Origin: JAGOFO01 sp964522105 | Lineage (GTDB): Bacteria > Myxococcota_A > UBA9042 > DTJE01 | Reading direction: 5' to 3' | Length of the DNA stretch: 64,000 bases | NCBI GenBank assembly: GCA_964522105.1 | Contig: CAZFVA010000005.1 | Location: 1 to 64,000 of the forward strand | Shown: positions 1 to 9,855 of the stretch, piece after piece | Position numbering within the stretch: the stretch's first letter is position 1 | Layout: each line of letters starts with the position of its first letter | Made by a program: the position numbers and the translations under genes | The notes under the pieces: generated by a model | What the model saw: only the letters and a program-made list of their open reading frames with translations | Told to the model about the DNA's origin: nothing | The model's database searches: none

Positions 1-34
1 GACGACTTCCAAACAGAACAAGAGGTACAGTCGG

Positions 35-1435
35 GTGAAAAGCATTCATGATGAGTGCGGTGTTTTCGGAATTTTCGGGCATGAAGGCGCTGCCACAATT
101 GCCTATCTTGGTCTTCATGCCCTTCAGCATCGTGGTCAGGAAAGTGCCGGAATTGCCACGTGGAATGGCGATAAGATTTCTCTGTACAGGCAGATGGGCC
201 TGGTCGGGGACATATTTACCCAGGAAACGCTGGCACTTCTTCCCGGCGATTGTGCTGTCGGCCATGTCCGATACTCGACGTCCGGTTCATCTTCGCTGCT
301 GAACGCCCAGCCGATGCTGTGTCAGTATGCCGGCGGCGACCTGGCGCTTGCGCATAACGGCAACATTGTTAACTGCGGGTCGGTGAAGCGTAACCTGATG
401 GATGACGGTCATCTTTTCCAGTCAACATCGGACAGTGAAGTGCTGCTGCAGCTTGTGGCATCTGCCCGGGCGCCGACTCTGGCGGAACGCGTTGCCGAGA
501 TGATGGAAAAGGCAAGGGGCGCATATTCCCTGGTCCTGCTTGGTCGCGACGAGATGGTCGCGATCCGGGATCCATATGGTTTCAGACCGCTCGTTATTGG
601 AAATTTGAATGGTTCAACAGTCGTAGCGTCCGAGACTACCAGTCTTGATCTGATAGGTGCCGAGTACGAGCGCGAAGTCGAGCCCGGTGAAATTCTGGTA
701 ATCAACAGGAAGGGCCGCGAGAGCTTCATGCCTGTGCGTGCGCCCCGTCTTGCAAGGTGCGTGTTCGAGCACATCTATTTTTCAAGGCCGGACAGCGTCG
801 TTTTTGGCAGTCAGGTCTACACGACGCGCAACCTGTTTGGCAGACAACTTGCCATAGAAGCGCCGGTCCCCGGTGCTGACGTTGTCATTCCGGTTCCAGA
901 TTCAGGGGTATCGGCCGCCATCGGTTTTTCCAAGGAATCGGGAACTAATTTTGAAATGGGCCTGATTAGAAGTCATTACGTCGGCCGGACATTTATTGAA
1001 CCTGAGCAGAGAATTCGCCATTTCGGGGTGAAGCTGAAGCTGTCGCCGGTCGAGTCCGTCTTACGTGACCGTATCGTTGTTGTTGTGGATGACTCGATTG
1101 TCCGTGGCACTACTTCCAGAAAGATTGTTCAAATGTTGCGCGCAAAGGGTGCGAAGGAAGTCCATCTGCGCATTTCGTCCCCGCCCACTCGCTGGCCCTG
1201 TTACTACGGGGTCGATACGCCGTCACGCGAAGAACTGATTGCCGCGCGTCTTCAGACCAACGAGGAGATTGCCGCCGAGATGACTGCCGATTCTGTCGGA
1301 TATCTGTCCCTTCGCGGGATGCACAAGGTAGTCTCGGGTGGCGCCGGTGACGGCTGGTGTGATGCGTGCTTCTCGGGACGGTATCCGGTTCCGCCTGAAG
1401 AAGACTATCCAGTACACCATCGTCGTAAACACTGA
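35..1435 (+). CDS. purF: Amidophosphoribosyltransferase (PurF)
   Basis: First committed step of purine synthesis: transfers ammonia from glutamine to PRPP, giving phosphoribosylamine, in the cytoplasm. The 466-aa product has the type-2 glutamine amidotransferase start MKSIHDECGVFG, in which Cys8 would become the N-terminal nucleophile after loss of a 7-residue propeptide. The PRPP-binding loop VVVVDDSIVRGTTSR lies near residues 347-361. Cys242, Cys389 and the CDAC pair (442/445) match the spacing of the four [4Fe-4S] ligands of Bacillus-type PurF, so this is the iron-sulfur, propeptide-processed class. It starts at GTG with AGAGG about 10 nt upstream; an ATG at 48 is out of frame. No other purine gene is in the window. 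The next gene follows after 44 nt on the same strand. Family assignment is secure. Confidence 0.97.
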   Translation: MKSIHDECGVFGIFGHEGAATIAYLGLHALQHRGQESAGIATWNGDKISLYRQMGLVGDIFTQETLALLPGDCAVGHVRYSTSGSSSLLNAQPMLCQYAGGDLALAHNGNIVNCGSVKRNLMDDGHLFQSTSDSEVLLQLVASARAPTLAERVAEMMEKARGAYSLVLLGRDEMVAIRDPYGFRPLVIGNLNGSTVVASETTSLDLIGAEYEREVEPGEILVINRKGRESFMPVRAPRLARCVFEHIYFSRPDSVVFGSQVYTTRNLFGRQLAIEAPVPGADVVIPVPDSGVSAAIGFSKESGTNFEMGLIRSHYVGRTFIEPEQRIRHFGVKLKLSPVESVLRDRIVVVVDDSIVRGTTSRKIVQMLRAKGAKEVHLRISSPPTRWPCYYGVDTPSREELIAARLQTNEEIAAEMTADSVGYLSLRGMHKVVSGGAGDGWCDACFSGRYPVPPEEDYPVHHRRKH

Positions 1436-1479
1436 CAGCGCGCCGTAACAGCTTTACAGGCGTTCGAGGCGGTTCTGCT

Positions 1480-4400
1480 GTGAAACACCTTAATATACTT
1501 ACTGAAGTCGTGGCGTTTTGCGTGTGCGCATATGTATGTGCATGGCCCGTGACTGCGTCTGCGTCTGCCCCGACCAGGTCAGATGATTCGATTGCCCGCG
1601 CTTTACAGTTTTCTGCTGCCGGTTGCGTTGCAGATGCGTCGGCGTCCGGCGTGCCATCGTGCGCTGAAGCTGTATTGCTGCTGAAGGACCTGCTGGCAAT
1701 CGGGGAATTCAAAGTAGCTGCCGGTATGTGTAATGCGTTGAATGGCAGGTCAATGCTGCCGCAGGACGCGTCGACTGACTGCGCAGAGTCCGAATCAAGG
1801 CTTGGCAACACAGTGAAGGCTGCGGAATACCTGCGCCGTTTGATTGACGCTTCTGACAAGGCAAAGGCGTTCGACGCATCGCTTGCGGCTGCCGACCTTT
1901 TTGAAAGAACTTCAAGGTATGCCGCCGCCTTTCCATTCCTGAAAATGGCGCTGGATCTGGCTGATCCGGCAAAGGTACAGGTCGTTTCCGACCTTCAGCA
2001 CAGGCTGTTTGTTAACCGGCTTGATTCTGGTGTTCAGGCTGAAGCCGTTGAAATCGCAGCTAAAATCACATCGTCAGATACGTCGGGTGCCGGAACCTTG
2101 TTCGTTGTTAAAGAGTTTCTGGCACACGACAAACCGGCCCTTGCGGTTAACGCTGCGGACCTGCTGCTTTCAAGGGGTGTCAGAACGACCGAGGAGATGG
2201 GCGTTCTTGTATCCTGCTATGCAAAGATGAAGCTGCCTTTGAAGGCTGTCGAGGTTGCGGCATCCTGTTTGAACCTGTGTGCTGATGTTGATACGCAGAT
2301 TGCGGCCAGCGTGCTTTCCAGGAACTCGATGGCAGCGCAGGCTGCGGCTTTTGCGGATTCCAACGTGACCCGTTTCAGAAATCAGGACATGGTTGACTTT
2401 GAAACGGGGCGTCTGTGGCTTGCAGCCGGGGAAAAGGAAAAGGCTTTTGAACGGATTTACCGATGGGCGCTTGCGGACGGGCCGGTTCCGTCGGCTGCCA
2501 ACGGGGGAAAGCTGGACGGATCCAGGCTTGATTATGCGGCAGGTTTCCTGCTTGAAAGCGGAACACCCGAGCTTGTCATACGGTTGACGGAAACAGGGCG
2601 TGCGAATGGCCGCCATTTTTCTGATGAACTGGCGTTCTATCTGGTGCGGGCCTTCTGTTTGAAGAATGACTGGGTTCTTGCACAGAAGGCTGCCGAAGAC
2701 GCGCTGGGCAAGGCGACCCGTCAAGCTGAACTTGGTTTGAAGCTGGCTACTTTGTTTTTTGATTTCAAAAGAAACGAAGCCGCTGTGCGGATGCTTGGAT
2801 TTTTGACCGCTGAAGGCGGAAATGCGCCTGCTGTGAAGTATTCAAGGCACGCTTACGTCCTGCTTCTGAGGGCTAAACTTATCTCGCGCGGGGCTTTGAA
2901 AGGCGACATCGATGCCGAATTGATCAATGCGCTGGATATTGCAGCCGGTGATCCGGCCATCATCAGTGATATCAGTAAGTTTGTTGAAACAATTCAGCCC
3001 GGTGTTGACCTTGCGGTCGCTGTTGCGGAAAACGTCGCGGTAGTCAAACAGGACGACCCGTCCGCAATGAAGACGCTGGCTGAAGTTTATCTGGCGAACG
3101 GCCGGACGATGGCGGCCGCTGATGCGCTGGCACTGTACGTTGATGCTTCGCAGGACCGCGAGAAGGCGTTGACCGAGGGTCTTGAGAGGTTGCTTGGCGA
3201 TCGCCTGTATAACGAGGCGCTGTGGCTTGTCGGATCGAAGGCTGGTGGCAGGAAGCTGCCGCCGGCGGTCGCGATACGGATTTCCGAGGCGTGCCTTGAG
3301 GTCGGTGAGCGTTCCTGTGTGGCCACCTGGCTGGAAACGTTCCTTTCCGGTCCGGTTTCTGATGATTACGACTATGTAGCTTTGGCTGAACGTCTTGCAT
3401 CGGCCGGATTTTATGACCTGACTGAAAAGACGCTCGGGGTTGCGCGGCGGGTTTCGGGGACCGACGGGCTCTGGCGGGAAGCGTTGATGCGCGGCAGGCT
3501 TGCCCTGTTCAGAAATGACAAGGCGGCCGCTGAAAAAGCGTATCTGGTTGCACTTAAGGAAGCGCCGTCCCGGGCCAGGATTTTGATGGCCATCGGTGCC
3601 GACTACGCTGGAATCGGGGACATAAACGGGGCTTTAAACTGGGTTGGAATGGGGGTTTCTGATCGTTCGGAACAGGTCAGGGGACAGGTGTTTCCGACCT
3701 GGGCAGACACGATGCGAAGGCTGGGTCGTGCTTCCGAGGTGACGATTAAACCGCTCGAGAATGTTAGCTTTCAGTCATTTGCGGAAGTGAAGGATGCCCT
3801 TGATATTCTTGTAGATATCGGCAGGGCTGATCTGGCCGGTAAACTGCTTCATACTGTCAAGCTGACCCTGCCTTCGCGTGAAAAAGGTGAGTTCCATTCG
3901 AAGCGCCTTGATCTTTTCTGTGCCTTGAGAGACCGGGTTGGCGCAGTGGCGGCGGCTGATGCCGTTTGCAACTGGTCTGCTGCGGCCGATGGTGCCGGTT
4001 GTGCCGATGCCTGCAGTCGTCTGATTGACGCCGGTTACGGCGTTGAAGCCATGGCCCTGTTGAAGAAAGCGTCGGACAAAGGTCTGGTTGAAGCCACAGT
4101 CCTGCTGGCATTACACAGTTTAACTGTTGATAACATCGCGACGGCGGAAAAGGCCGCCCTGAAGGCAGCCGCCAGCGTTTCCGACCCGATTTCTTTTGTA
4201 CGGCGGCTATGGTCGCTGTACCCGTCGGTTGCCGGCCGTGCCTCATGGGTCAAAGTCCTCGATGTGCTTCTGGCACGCCCCGAGTTTTCGGCCAACCAGG
4301 CTTTGATCGTTGAATCCGGGGTGTCGCGCCTTACCGTAAGTGGCGGTACCGATGGGATGGACCGGGTCAGGCGGTATGCGGTCCTGGAAAAAGGGAATGT

Positions 4401-7110
4401 TATTCAGGCATTCAAAGCTCTTATTTCCGCCGGATGGTTTGAACAGGCCCGCGCTCTGCTTGCCGAAACGTCACCAAATACCCTTGCTGACATGAAGGCT
4501 GCTGACCTGGCGTTTGTTATTGAAACGTTCAAGGTTCGTGGATTCGGGGCTGATGCTGATGCTTTTGTTTCCAGGTATCTGATGGGCGGCGAGGATTCGA
4601 CAGCGGCACGTGCAAGCCTTGCATCTGCCTTGCTTGGCCTTGGCGACACAGACGGGGCTCTGAAGCTGTTTGCCGCCGTGTCTGCTTCCGGGATGACTGC
4701 GGAATCCCGCTTCGATTACGGGACGGCCTTGTGGAAAAAGGGTGACCGTAAGGCGGCAATGGAGCAGTTCAAGTCTGTGATCGCTGTCGGTGGCGAAGAC
4801 AGCAGTGCGCGAACCCAGTCTGACAGGGCGACGTCCGATCGGCGCCGGTCGGAAAATGGTTCTTCAACCAATCTGGCGGTCCTCGGGTTTCTTGATTCTG
4901 AAAATGCGTTGCTGGAAATGGCCGAATTCCTTGATTCAGTTGAAAAAGTTACCGGCATCAGCGGCAGACTTCTGTATTCCAGGGCTCGCGTCGAAGCGGC
5001 GCTTCCTGGCGATGCACATCTGTTGAAGGCAAGAAATGCGGTGTTCGCCGCTTTGAAGGGCGCCAGGTATCTGACCCTCAGGGCTCTTGGCGGCGAGCAT
5101 GATGATGTTATTGAGTATGCGCGTACCGAGGCTCGTCGAGGGTCGGTCGCCGATCTGGCAGTCAGAGCACTTGAGTACAAAGGTGCTGCTTATGCGCAAC
5201 TGGCATTGTTTTCCGCGTGTCTTGCCGGTGATCAAAGCGTAGTTCGGGCCGCTGTTTCGAAAATTATTCCCGCTGAGGTTCAGGGGAATAATGTAATGGA
5301 AACGGGCGATTCGGCTGACGTGCTGATTGTTGCAAAGCTGATGTTTGAATGTGGCCGATGGGATGACGCTGCCGATTTTGCCATGCGGTACCTGCGTTCG
5401 TCCCCGCTGAATCTTGAAACTATCGGAGTCGGGGTTTCCATAGCCGTTCAGTCATTCACGGCGGCCGGCAGGAAGAATCTGGTTACCGATGAATTTCTTG
5501 CAGGATTGACCGGTGACGAGGTCGTGCGGTCCGGCATCCGGGCGATCGCGGCGACCACTGTCGGTGATTATGTTTCTGATGCGGCAGCAAAGGACCGCGG
5601 CGCCAGACTGGTCCGGCAGAACGTCGGGGTTACAGTCGAGGCTTTTGAAGCGAAGGTGCGAGCCACAGACAGTGGTCCCGGTGGTGATGCCGGTCTGGCT
5701 GGCTACGCCGCTGAACTTCAGGGAACGCTGGCCTGGCCGACACGTGAAGCTGATAAGTTCAGTTCAAGGCTCAGCGGGGCGTTCAGATTTGCAGCGGCGT
5801 CGGAGTATCTTAAGAAGCAGGGCGCCTTGAATGCAGATTCTGTGTCCGCGTTGCTGAACCTGTTCCGTGCCAGTGTTGACAACGGTGACGTCAGTGATGC
5901 ACTGCAGACGGCCACCCGTCTGGTCGAAGCCCTTCCAGACCCGTCGCGTACGATGGCCGGCTTGATCGGGTACGCGTCAGCCGCCCTTCGCAGGGATGTT
6001 GTCGTCGATCTTGTGTCCATGGTGATCGCAGATCGTTCTGGAAAATTCAAGGGTTCGCTTGATTCCGACCTCATATCTGCTGTCATTGGGGCGTCGTGGT
6101 TTCTTCATCAGACAGGTGTGGACGGCGACCTCGGCTACCGATTCCTGGTCGCTTCCAGGTCATGGGCAAGGGACGGCGCGCTGTTCTGCGGTTCGCTGGT
6201 GGCCAGTTTCTATGCCAACAACGACTGTTCAGACATGACTTTTCATAAATCGGTTTCAGCCATGTTTGAAAACGGCTCCTGCACTTCGCCGGAGCTGAAG
6301 GATCGCCTGTCTGATTTCCGTCTGTTTGTGTCGGGCCGTCCTGCTGACATGTCCAGAATTAAGACTGCTATTCCCGTGGATGAAAAAAGCCGCCTGATGA
6401 TAGTTGCGGCAAGATCCGCAATAGTTCAGGGCCGTTTCGATGATGCCACCGGATGGTACACTGCTGCCGCAATGAACTCGGCCTCCAGGGCCGGTAAGGT
6501 CGCAATAGTCTCTGATATGGTCAATTATCTCGGGGACCAGACCGGTGTGCCTGCTGAACAAAGGTCGCGAATGGCCCGCATGGGGCTTGATGCTGTCAAG
6601 TCTGACGGTGATGTTCTGGATGATGGCAGGTATGCGCCGCTCAGTGTTCAGTTGCTTGAGATGACCGACGGTGTGCATGGCGCTGTGAAGTTCATGGAGA
6701 ACGAGATTCGCCTTGACCCTTCGGCCCCCGGTTCGCACAACAATATTGCTTATGTACTTTCCATCCGCACGTCCGACAGGAAGCGTTTCCAGTCTGAAAT
6801 TGAGCTCGCGCTTGCGTTTTCAGGCGCGGATCGGGGTTCATACATGGATACCGAGGCATGGGGGCTGCACCTGTATGGAAACAAAGGCGCCGGGCTGAAG
6901 CTTCAGACCGGGGCGTCTGCGCTGTGGAATTCGTCCGGACGTTCAGGGCTGGCGGAATGTTTCAATCATTACGGAATGATGCTTGAAGATGCCGGTAAAC
7001 TGAAAGACGCTGTGGAGATGTATCGTCGCAGCGTGGTATATGGAGAGTCATGGGACTGGCACTCTATCTTGTCGTTGCGTAAGTTGCGGTCGCACGGTTT
7101 TTTCAAATAA
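1480..7110 (+). CDS. Giant secreted TPR-like solenoid protein, function unknown
   Basis: A 1,876-aa protein that I cannot assign a specific role. The N-terminus has a signal peptide (hydrophobic stretch up to about residue 27, then ASASAP), so it should be exported to the periplasm or cell surface. The rest is almost entirely Ala/Leu/Asp-rich amphipathic helices with the small-large residue pattern of tetratricopeptide repeats; the clearest are at the C-terminus (HNNIAYVLSIR, AECFNHYGMMLEDAGKLKDA). No catalytic motif or extra membrane segment is visible. Start is GTG at 1480 with GAGG about 10 nt upstream. cdsA begins 15 nt after the stop, so the two are probably co-transcribed. By analogy with other secreted solenoids it may scaffold envelope complexes or polysaccharide export; this is inference only. 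Confidence 0.85.
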   Translation: MKHLNILTEVVAFCVCAYVCAWPVTASASAPTRSDDSIARALQFSAAGCVADASASGVPSCAEAVLLLKDLLAIGEFKVAAGMCNALNGRSMLPQDASTDCAESESRLGNTVKAAEYLRRLIDASDKAKAFDASLAAADLFERTSRYAAAFPFLKMALDLADPAKVQVVSDLQHRLFVNRLDSGVQAEAVEIAAKITSSDTSGAGTLFVVKEFLAHDKPALAVNAADLLLSRGVRTTEEMGVLVSCYAKMKLPLKAVEVAASCLNLCADVDTQIAASVLSRNSMAAQAAAFADSNVTRFRNQDMVDFETGRLWLAAGEKEKAFERIYRWALADGPVPSAANGGKLDGSRLDYAAGFLLESGTPELVIRLTETGRANGRHFSDELAFYLVRAFCLKNDWVLAQKAAEDALGKATRQAELGLKLATLFFDFKRNEAAVRMLGFLTAEGGNAPAVKYSRHAYVLLLRAKLISRGALKGDIDAELINALDIAAGDPAIISDISKFVETIQPGVDLAVAVAENVAVVKQDDPSAMKTLAEVYLANGRTMAAADALALYVDASQDREKALTEGLERLLGDRLYNEALWLVGSKAGGRKLPPAVAIRISEACLEVGERSCVATWLETFLSGPVSDDYDYVALAERLASAGFYDLTEKTLGVARRVSGTDGLWREALMRGRLALFRNDKAAAEKAYLVALKEAPSRARILMAIGADYAGIGDINGALNWVGMGVSDRSEQVRGQVFPTWADTMRRLGRASEVTIKPLENVSFQSFAEVKDALDILVDIGRADLAGKLLHTVKLTLPSREKGEFHSKRLDLFCALRDRVGAVAAADAVCNWSAAADGAGCADACSRLIDAGYGVEAMALLKKASDKGLVEATVLLALHSLTVDNIATAEKAALKAAASVSDPISFVRRLWSLYPSVAGRASWVKVLDVLLARPEFSANQALIVESGVSRLTVSGGTDGMDRVRRYAVLEKGNVIQAFKALISAGWFEQARALLAETSPNTLADMKAADLAFVIETFKVRGFGADADAFVSRYLMGGEDSTAARASLASALLGLGDTDGALKLFAAVSASGMTAESRFDYGTALWKKGDRKAAMEQFKSVIAVGGEDSSARTQSDRATSDRRRSENGSSTNLAVLGFLDSENALLEMAEFLDSVEKVTGISGRLLYSRARVEAALPGDAHLLKARNAVFAALKGARYLTLRALGGEHDDVIEYARTEARRGSVADLAVRALEYKGAAYAQLALFSACLAGDQSVVRAAVSKIIPAEVQGNNVMETGDSADVLIVAKLMFECGRWDDAADFAMRYLRSSPLNLETIGVGVSIAVQSFTAAGRKNLVTDEFLAGLTGDEVVRSGIRAIAATTVGDYVSDAAAKDRGARLVRQNVGVTVEAFEAKVRATDSGPGGDAGLAGYAAELQGTLAWPTREADKFSSRLSGAFRFAAASEYLKKQGALNADSVSALLNLFRASVDNGDVSDALQTATRLVEALPDPSRTMAGLIGYASAALRRDVVVDLVSMVIADRSGKFKGSLDSDLISAVIGASWFLHQTGVDGDLGYRFLVASRSWARDGALFCGSLVASFYANNDCSDMTFHKSVSAMFENGSCTSPELKDRLSDFRLFVSGRPADMSRIKTAIPVDEKSRLMIVAARSAIVQGRFDDATGWYTAAAMNSASRAGKVAIVSDMVNYLGDQTGVPAEQRSRMARMGLDAVKSDGDVLDDGRYAPLSVQLLEMTDGVHGAVKFMENEIRLDPSAPGSHNNIAYVLSIRTSDRKRFQSEIELALAFSGADRGSYMDTEAWGLHLYGNKGAGLKLQTGASALWNSSGRSGLAECFNHYGMMLEDAGKLKDAVEMYRRSVVYGESWDWHSILSLRKLRSHGFFK

Positions 7111-7125
7111 AGGGGGAGGGCACTG

Positions 7126-7956
7126 ATGGCAAAGAAAGTAATTACAGGCGTCATTCTGGCCGCTGCGATTGTCGCCGCGATTATCTGGGGCCCATACTGG
7201 CTGTTGTCCATAATTGTGACGCTTGGAGTCGGGGCTGCAGCATGGGAATTCGCCGCATTTTCGAAGGCCGGGACGTTTGATTCTGTGGTGGCCGGCACGG
7301 GCGCCGCAGCTATAGTCGCAACGTCCGCCGTTCTGCCCGGGGATTCTTTTCTGTTCCCGGTCATGCAGGTCGTTTTCCTGGCTTCCATGATGGCAATGAT
7401 TCTTGTTCTTTTCAGGCCGGTTCCGATTGAAACTGCCGGCAACCGCGCGGCCAGACTGGTCGCTACAATGGTTTACCTTGGACTGGCCGGTGCCCTGTGC
7501 ATTCAACTTGTCAGCCCCGAACACGCGATATTCGGCCGCTGGGCCATGCTTACGGCAGGCGTCATAACGTGGCTGAACGACACGATGGCGTACTTTGGCG
7601 GCAAGGCGTTCGGCAAAAGCAAAATGTATCAACTGATCAGCCCGAACAAGACGTGGGCCGGTTCCATTTCCGGCATGTTCGGCAGTATTGGCGGCGCATT
7701 CGGCCTGTTGTGGCTGTTCGGTCATTTCTGGGGTGTAAGTTACCCGGCCTGGTCATTGCTGGGTCTTTCAATCGTCGGCGGCGTCCTTGGCCAGATCGGC
7801 GATCTTGCCGAGTCCATGTTCAAAAGAAGCGCAGATGTGAAGGATTCCGGTAACTTCCTGCCAGGTCACGGCGGCATGCTTGATCGTATTGATGCTTTCC
7901 TGTTTGTAGGCCCTGTGACTTATCTGTGGCTGTTTGTGTGGTTCCCGGTGGCGTGA
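7126..7956 (+). CDS. cdsA: Phosphatidate cytidylyltransferase (CdsA)
   Basis: Converts phosphatidic acid and CTP to CDP-diacylglycerol, the precursor of the bacterial phospholipids, in the inner membrane. The 276-aa product is a polytopic membrane protein with hydrophobic segments through most of its length. It carries the CDP-diglyceride synthetase signature near residues 230-258: MFKRSADVKDSGNFLPGHGG followed by MLDRIDAF, which includes the metal-binding Asp residues. Length is close to the roughly 270-285 aa usual for the family. A strong ribosome-binding site (AGGGGGAGGG) sits just before the ATG. It lies 15 nt after the TPR gene and converges on the PEGA lipoprotein gene 28 nt later. The usual neighbours uppS and dxr are absent here. 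Confidence 0.95.
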   Translation: MAKKVITGVILAAAIVAAIIWGPYWLLSIIVTLGVGAAAWEFAAFSKAGTFDSVVAGTGAAAIVATSAVLPGDSFLFPVMQVVFLASMMAMILVLFRPVPIETAGNRAARLVATMVYLGLAGALCIQLVSPEHAIFGRWAMLTAGVITWLNDTMAYFGGKAFGKSKMYQLISPNKTWAGSISGMFGSIGGAFGLLWLFGHFWGVSYPAWSLLGLSIVGGVLGQIGDLAESMFKRSADVKDSGNFLPGHGGMLDRIDAFLFVGPVTYLWLFVWFPVA

Positions 7957-7984
7957 CCGCGTCCTTCCCCTGCAACTGACAATA

Positions 7985-9700
7985 CTACGGTGCAATATTC
8001 CAGTCGAAGGCGTCACCGGCGGACAGGTCGATCAAGGCTGCCATGTTGACCGGCCGTTTCGTGGAAGCTGCCGAAAGTCTTATGGAACCGGGCTGAATGT
8101 CTGTAACGGTAATCCGTTCCCCGGGGGCAAGCTCACCCAGAAGGCGTTCATTAACCCGCAGCTCTACCGGGTCCGAAAACAGGTTCGTTGCAACAATGGT
8201 CACGAACGGGCTTGAAAAAGTCAGCGTCGTAGTTGTGCCTGTTGGCATCGACACGTTTCTGGTAATGCCGGTCTTTGATGAAACCCCGTTTATGTCAACG
8301 CGGTGGGCGCCTTCGTCGATCATGAAGCTGTTTTCGCCTGTTGCATCGACTGTCCCGACCATTTTGCCGTCAACATGAATGTTGACTGCTTCTGCACGAA
8401 GGTTGCGAACTACAAGCGTTGATACGGGCGGTGCGAACCTCCAGGCTGTCGTTTCGCCTTCCTTGACTTCAAGCGATGCCGCGACGAATGAATCTGACGG
8501 TTTGCCAATAACTGCGACCGCGTGGTCCCCCGGCTTCAGGCTCAGGACTATTCTTTTTTCCCCGGGGGCTATCTGGCCGCTCATGTAGCCGTCAACGAAC
8601 AGATTCACATTTTCGCGGGAAGTGTTTTCAATCTCGACTCCGCCTGTGCCGGCAATCATGTTCAACCGACTGGTCTGGCTGATCATCCACAGGTTGCCTT
8701 CATCACGAATCTCCAGCCATCCCGAAGTCACAGTCACCCCGTTGTGGTTGACTGACTTCAGCATGTTTCTGCCTTTGACCAGGCCCTGGAACGTCGCGCC
8801 GCCGTTAGCAGGACACGTTCCAAGAAGAACACCGTCTGCAAACACGGAAACTGGCTTGTCCATGTCCGAAATGACGTTCAGGACGCCGTCCGGCCGGTTG
8901 ACTGTAATGTCGGTGGCCAGGCCGGGCTTCAGTTCAACATCAAACGCCCCGACAATTCTTTTGCTGACGTCGACTGCCGCAAACCGGATCTTTTTGGCGG
9001 TCAATCCGGCATAAGTGGTTGAATATCCTTCGTCAATCTGCCTTAACCGAAGTTCGGGGGCCATTATCATTACCGGTCTTCCGCTGTGGTTCAGGATTCT
9101 GAGTGCGCTTTGCGGGGTTGTGACCGCGAACGAAGGAATAACGCCGTTTTGAAGCAGTATTTTGCCACTGTTAATTGTTTCGCCTGAATCGCCGATGGCC
9201 GAAATCTTGATCATGCCGGCGTCAAGACCGGTAATTCTGGCGCGGGTGCCGGGCGCCACCGTTCTGACTTCCTGGTCATTAATCAGGATTCTGACTTTGG
9301 AACTTGCCGAGTTCGCCACGTCCAGGGAGCATGACGCAATTCTGGCCGTCTTTTTGCCGCCGGCACCGGTGGAAAACTGGAACGGATCAATCCGCCAGAA
9401 CTCGGCCTGATCAACTTTCAAATCGAATTCGCGCGTGATGGTACCTGCAGAGTCGGTCCCTTTAATTGTCACAGTACGCGTGCCAGAAATTATTTTATCT
9501 ATCAGAAGCCGTTCACCTGGCGTTGCAATTGCCGCCCTTGTGCCGTCCACAAAGACCTCGATGTCTTCGCCTGACATATTCAGCAGCTCGATCATACCCC
9601 CCCGCGAAACGATCTGTTCGCGGGCAGCAGTACAGCCGACTGAACTGGTTATTGCTGTGGCGATAACTAATGAAAATAATATGTTGCGTGCTGACTTCAT
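7985..9700 (-). CDS. Lipoprotein with about seven PEGA-like repeats
   Basis: A 571-aa predicted lipoprotein: signal peptide with lipobox SSVGC, lipidated Cys23. The mature part consists of about seven copies of a roughly 70-75-residue PEGA-type beta repeat. The recurring core is V-x-V-x-V-D-G, then a short turn, PGE or ATGE, then a hydrophobic strand and G-x-x-x-V. The clearest copies read IEVFVDGTRAAIATPGE, VNLFVDGYMSGQIAPGE and VNIHVDGKMVGTVDATGE. PEGA domains are small surface beta modules often fused to kinases or found in S-layer-like proteins; their ligands are mostly unknown. No enzymatic domain is visible. It is divergent from the radical SAM gene and convergent with cdsA. The ribosome-binding site is weak. 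Confidence 0.85.
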   Translation of the reverse strand: MKSARNILFSLVIATAITSSVGCTAAREQIVSRGGMIELLNMSGEDIEVFVDGTRAAIATPGERLLIDKIISGTRTVTIKGTDSAGTITREFDLKVDQAEFWRIDPFQFSTGAGGKKTARIASCSLDVANSASSKVRILINDQEVRTVAPGTRARITGLDAGMIKISAIGDSGETINSGKILLQNGVIPSFAVTTPQSALRILNHSGRPVMIMAPELRLRQIDEGYSTTYAGLTAKKIRFAAVDVSKRIVGAFDVELKPGLATDITVNRPDGVLNVISDMDKPVSVFADGVLLGTCPANGGATFQGLVKGRNMLKSVNHNGVTVTSGWLEIRDEGNLWMISQTSRLNMIAGTGGVEIENTSRENVNLFVDGYMSGQIAPGEKRIVLSLKPGDHAVAVIGKPSDSFVAASLEVKEGETTAWRFAPPVSTLVVRNLRAEAVNIHVDGKMVGTVDATGENSFMIDEGAHRVDINGVSSKTGITRNVSMPTGTTTTLTFSSPFVTIVATNLFSDPVELRVNERLLGELAPGERITVTDIQPGSIRLSAASTKRPVNMAALIDLSAGDAFDWNIAP

Positions 9701-9719
9701 AAGTATGTTTTTCCGAGTT

Positions 9720-9748
9720 TATCTAATTCCTGGTGACGCTCAGGTAAA
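9720..9748 (-). promoter_or_regulatory. Possible sigma-70-like promoter of the PEGA lipoprotein gene
   Basis: On the minus strand TTTACC (9743-9748) and TAGATA (9720-9725) are separated by 17 bp and lie 20 bp upstream of the ATG at 9700. Four of six -35 and three of six -10 bases match the consensus, so this is only a candidate. The rest of the 155-bp divergent spacer shows nothing else convincing. Confidence 0.3.
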
Positions 9749-9855
9749 GGCGGCACCATCATCATGGGCAGCCTGACCTGTCGAATAATACACTTTCATT
9801 GCCTGTACGTCATTATGGTGCGGCGGTTGAAGAATTTTGGGCTAGAATTCATACC

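Noticed and set aside
9827..9848. TTGAAG/TAGAAT promoter for the radical SAM gene
   Set aside because: The spacer is only 10 bp, too short for a sigma-70 promoter.
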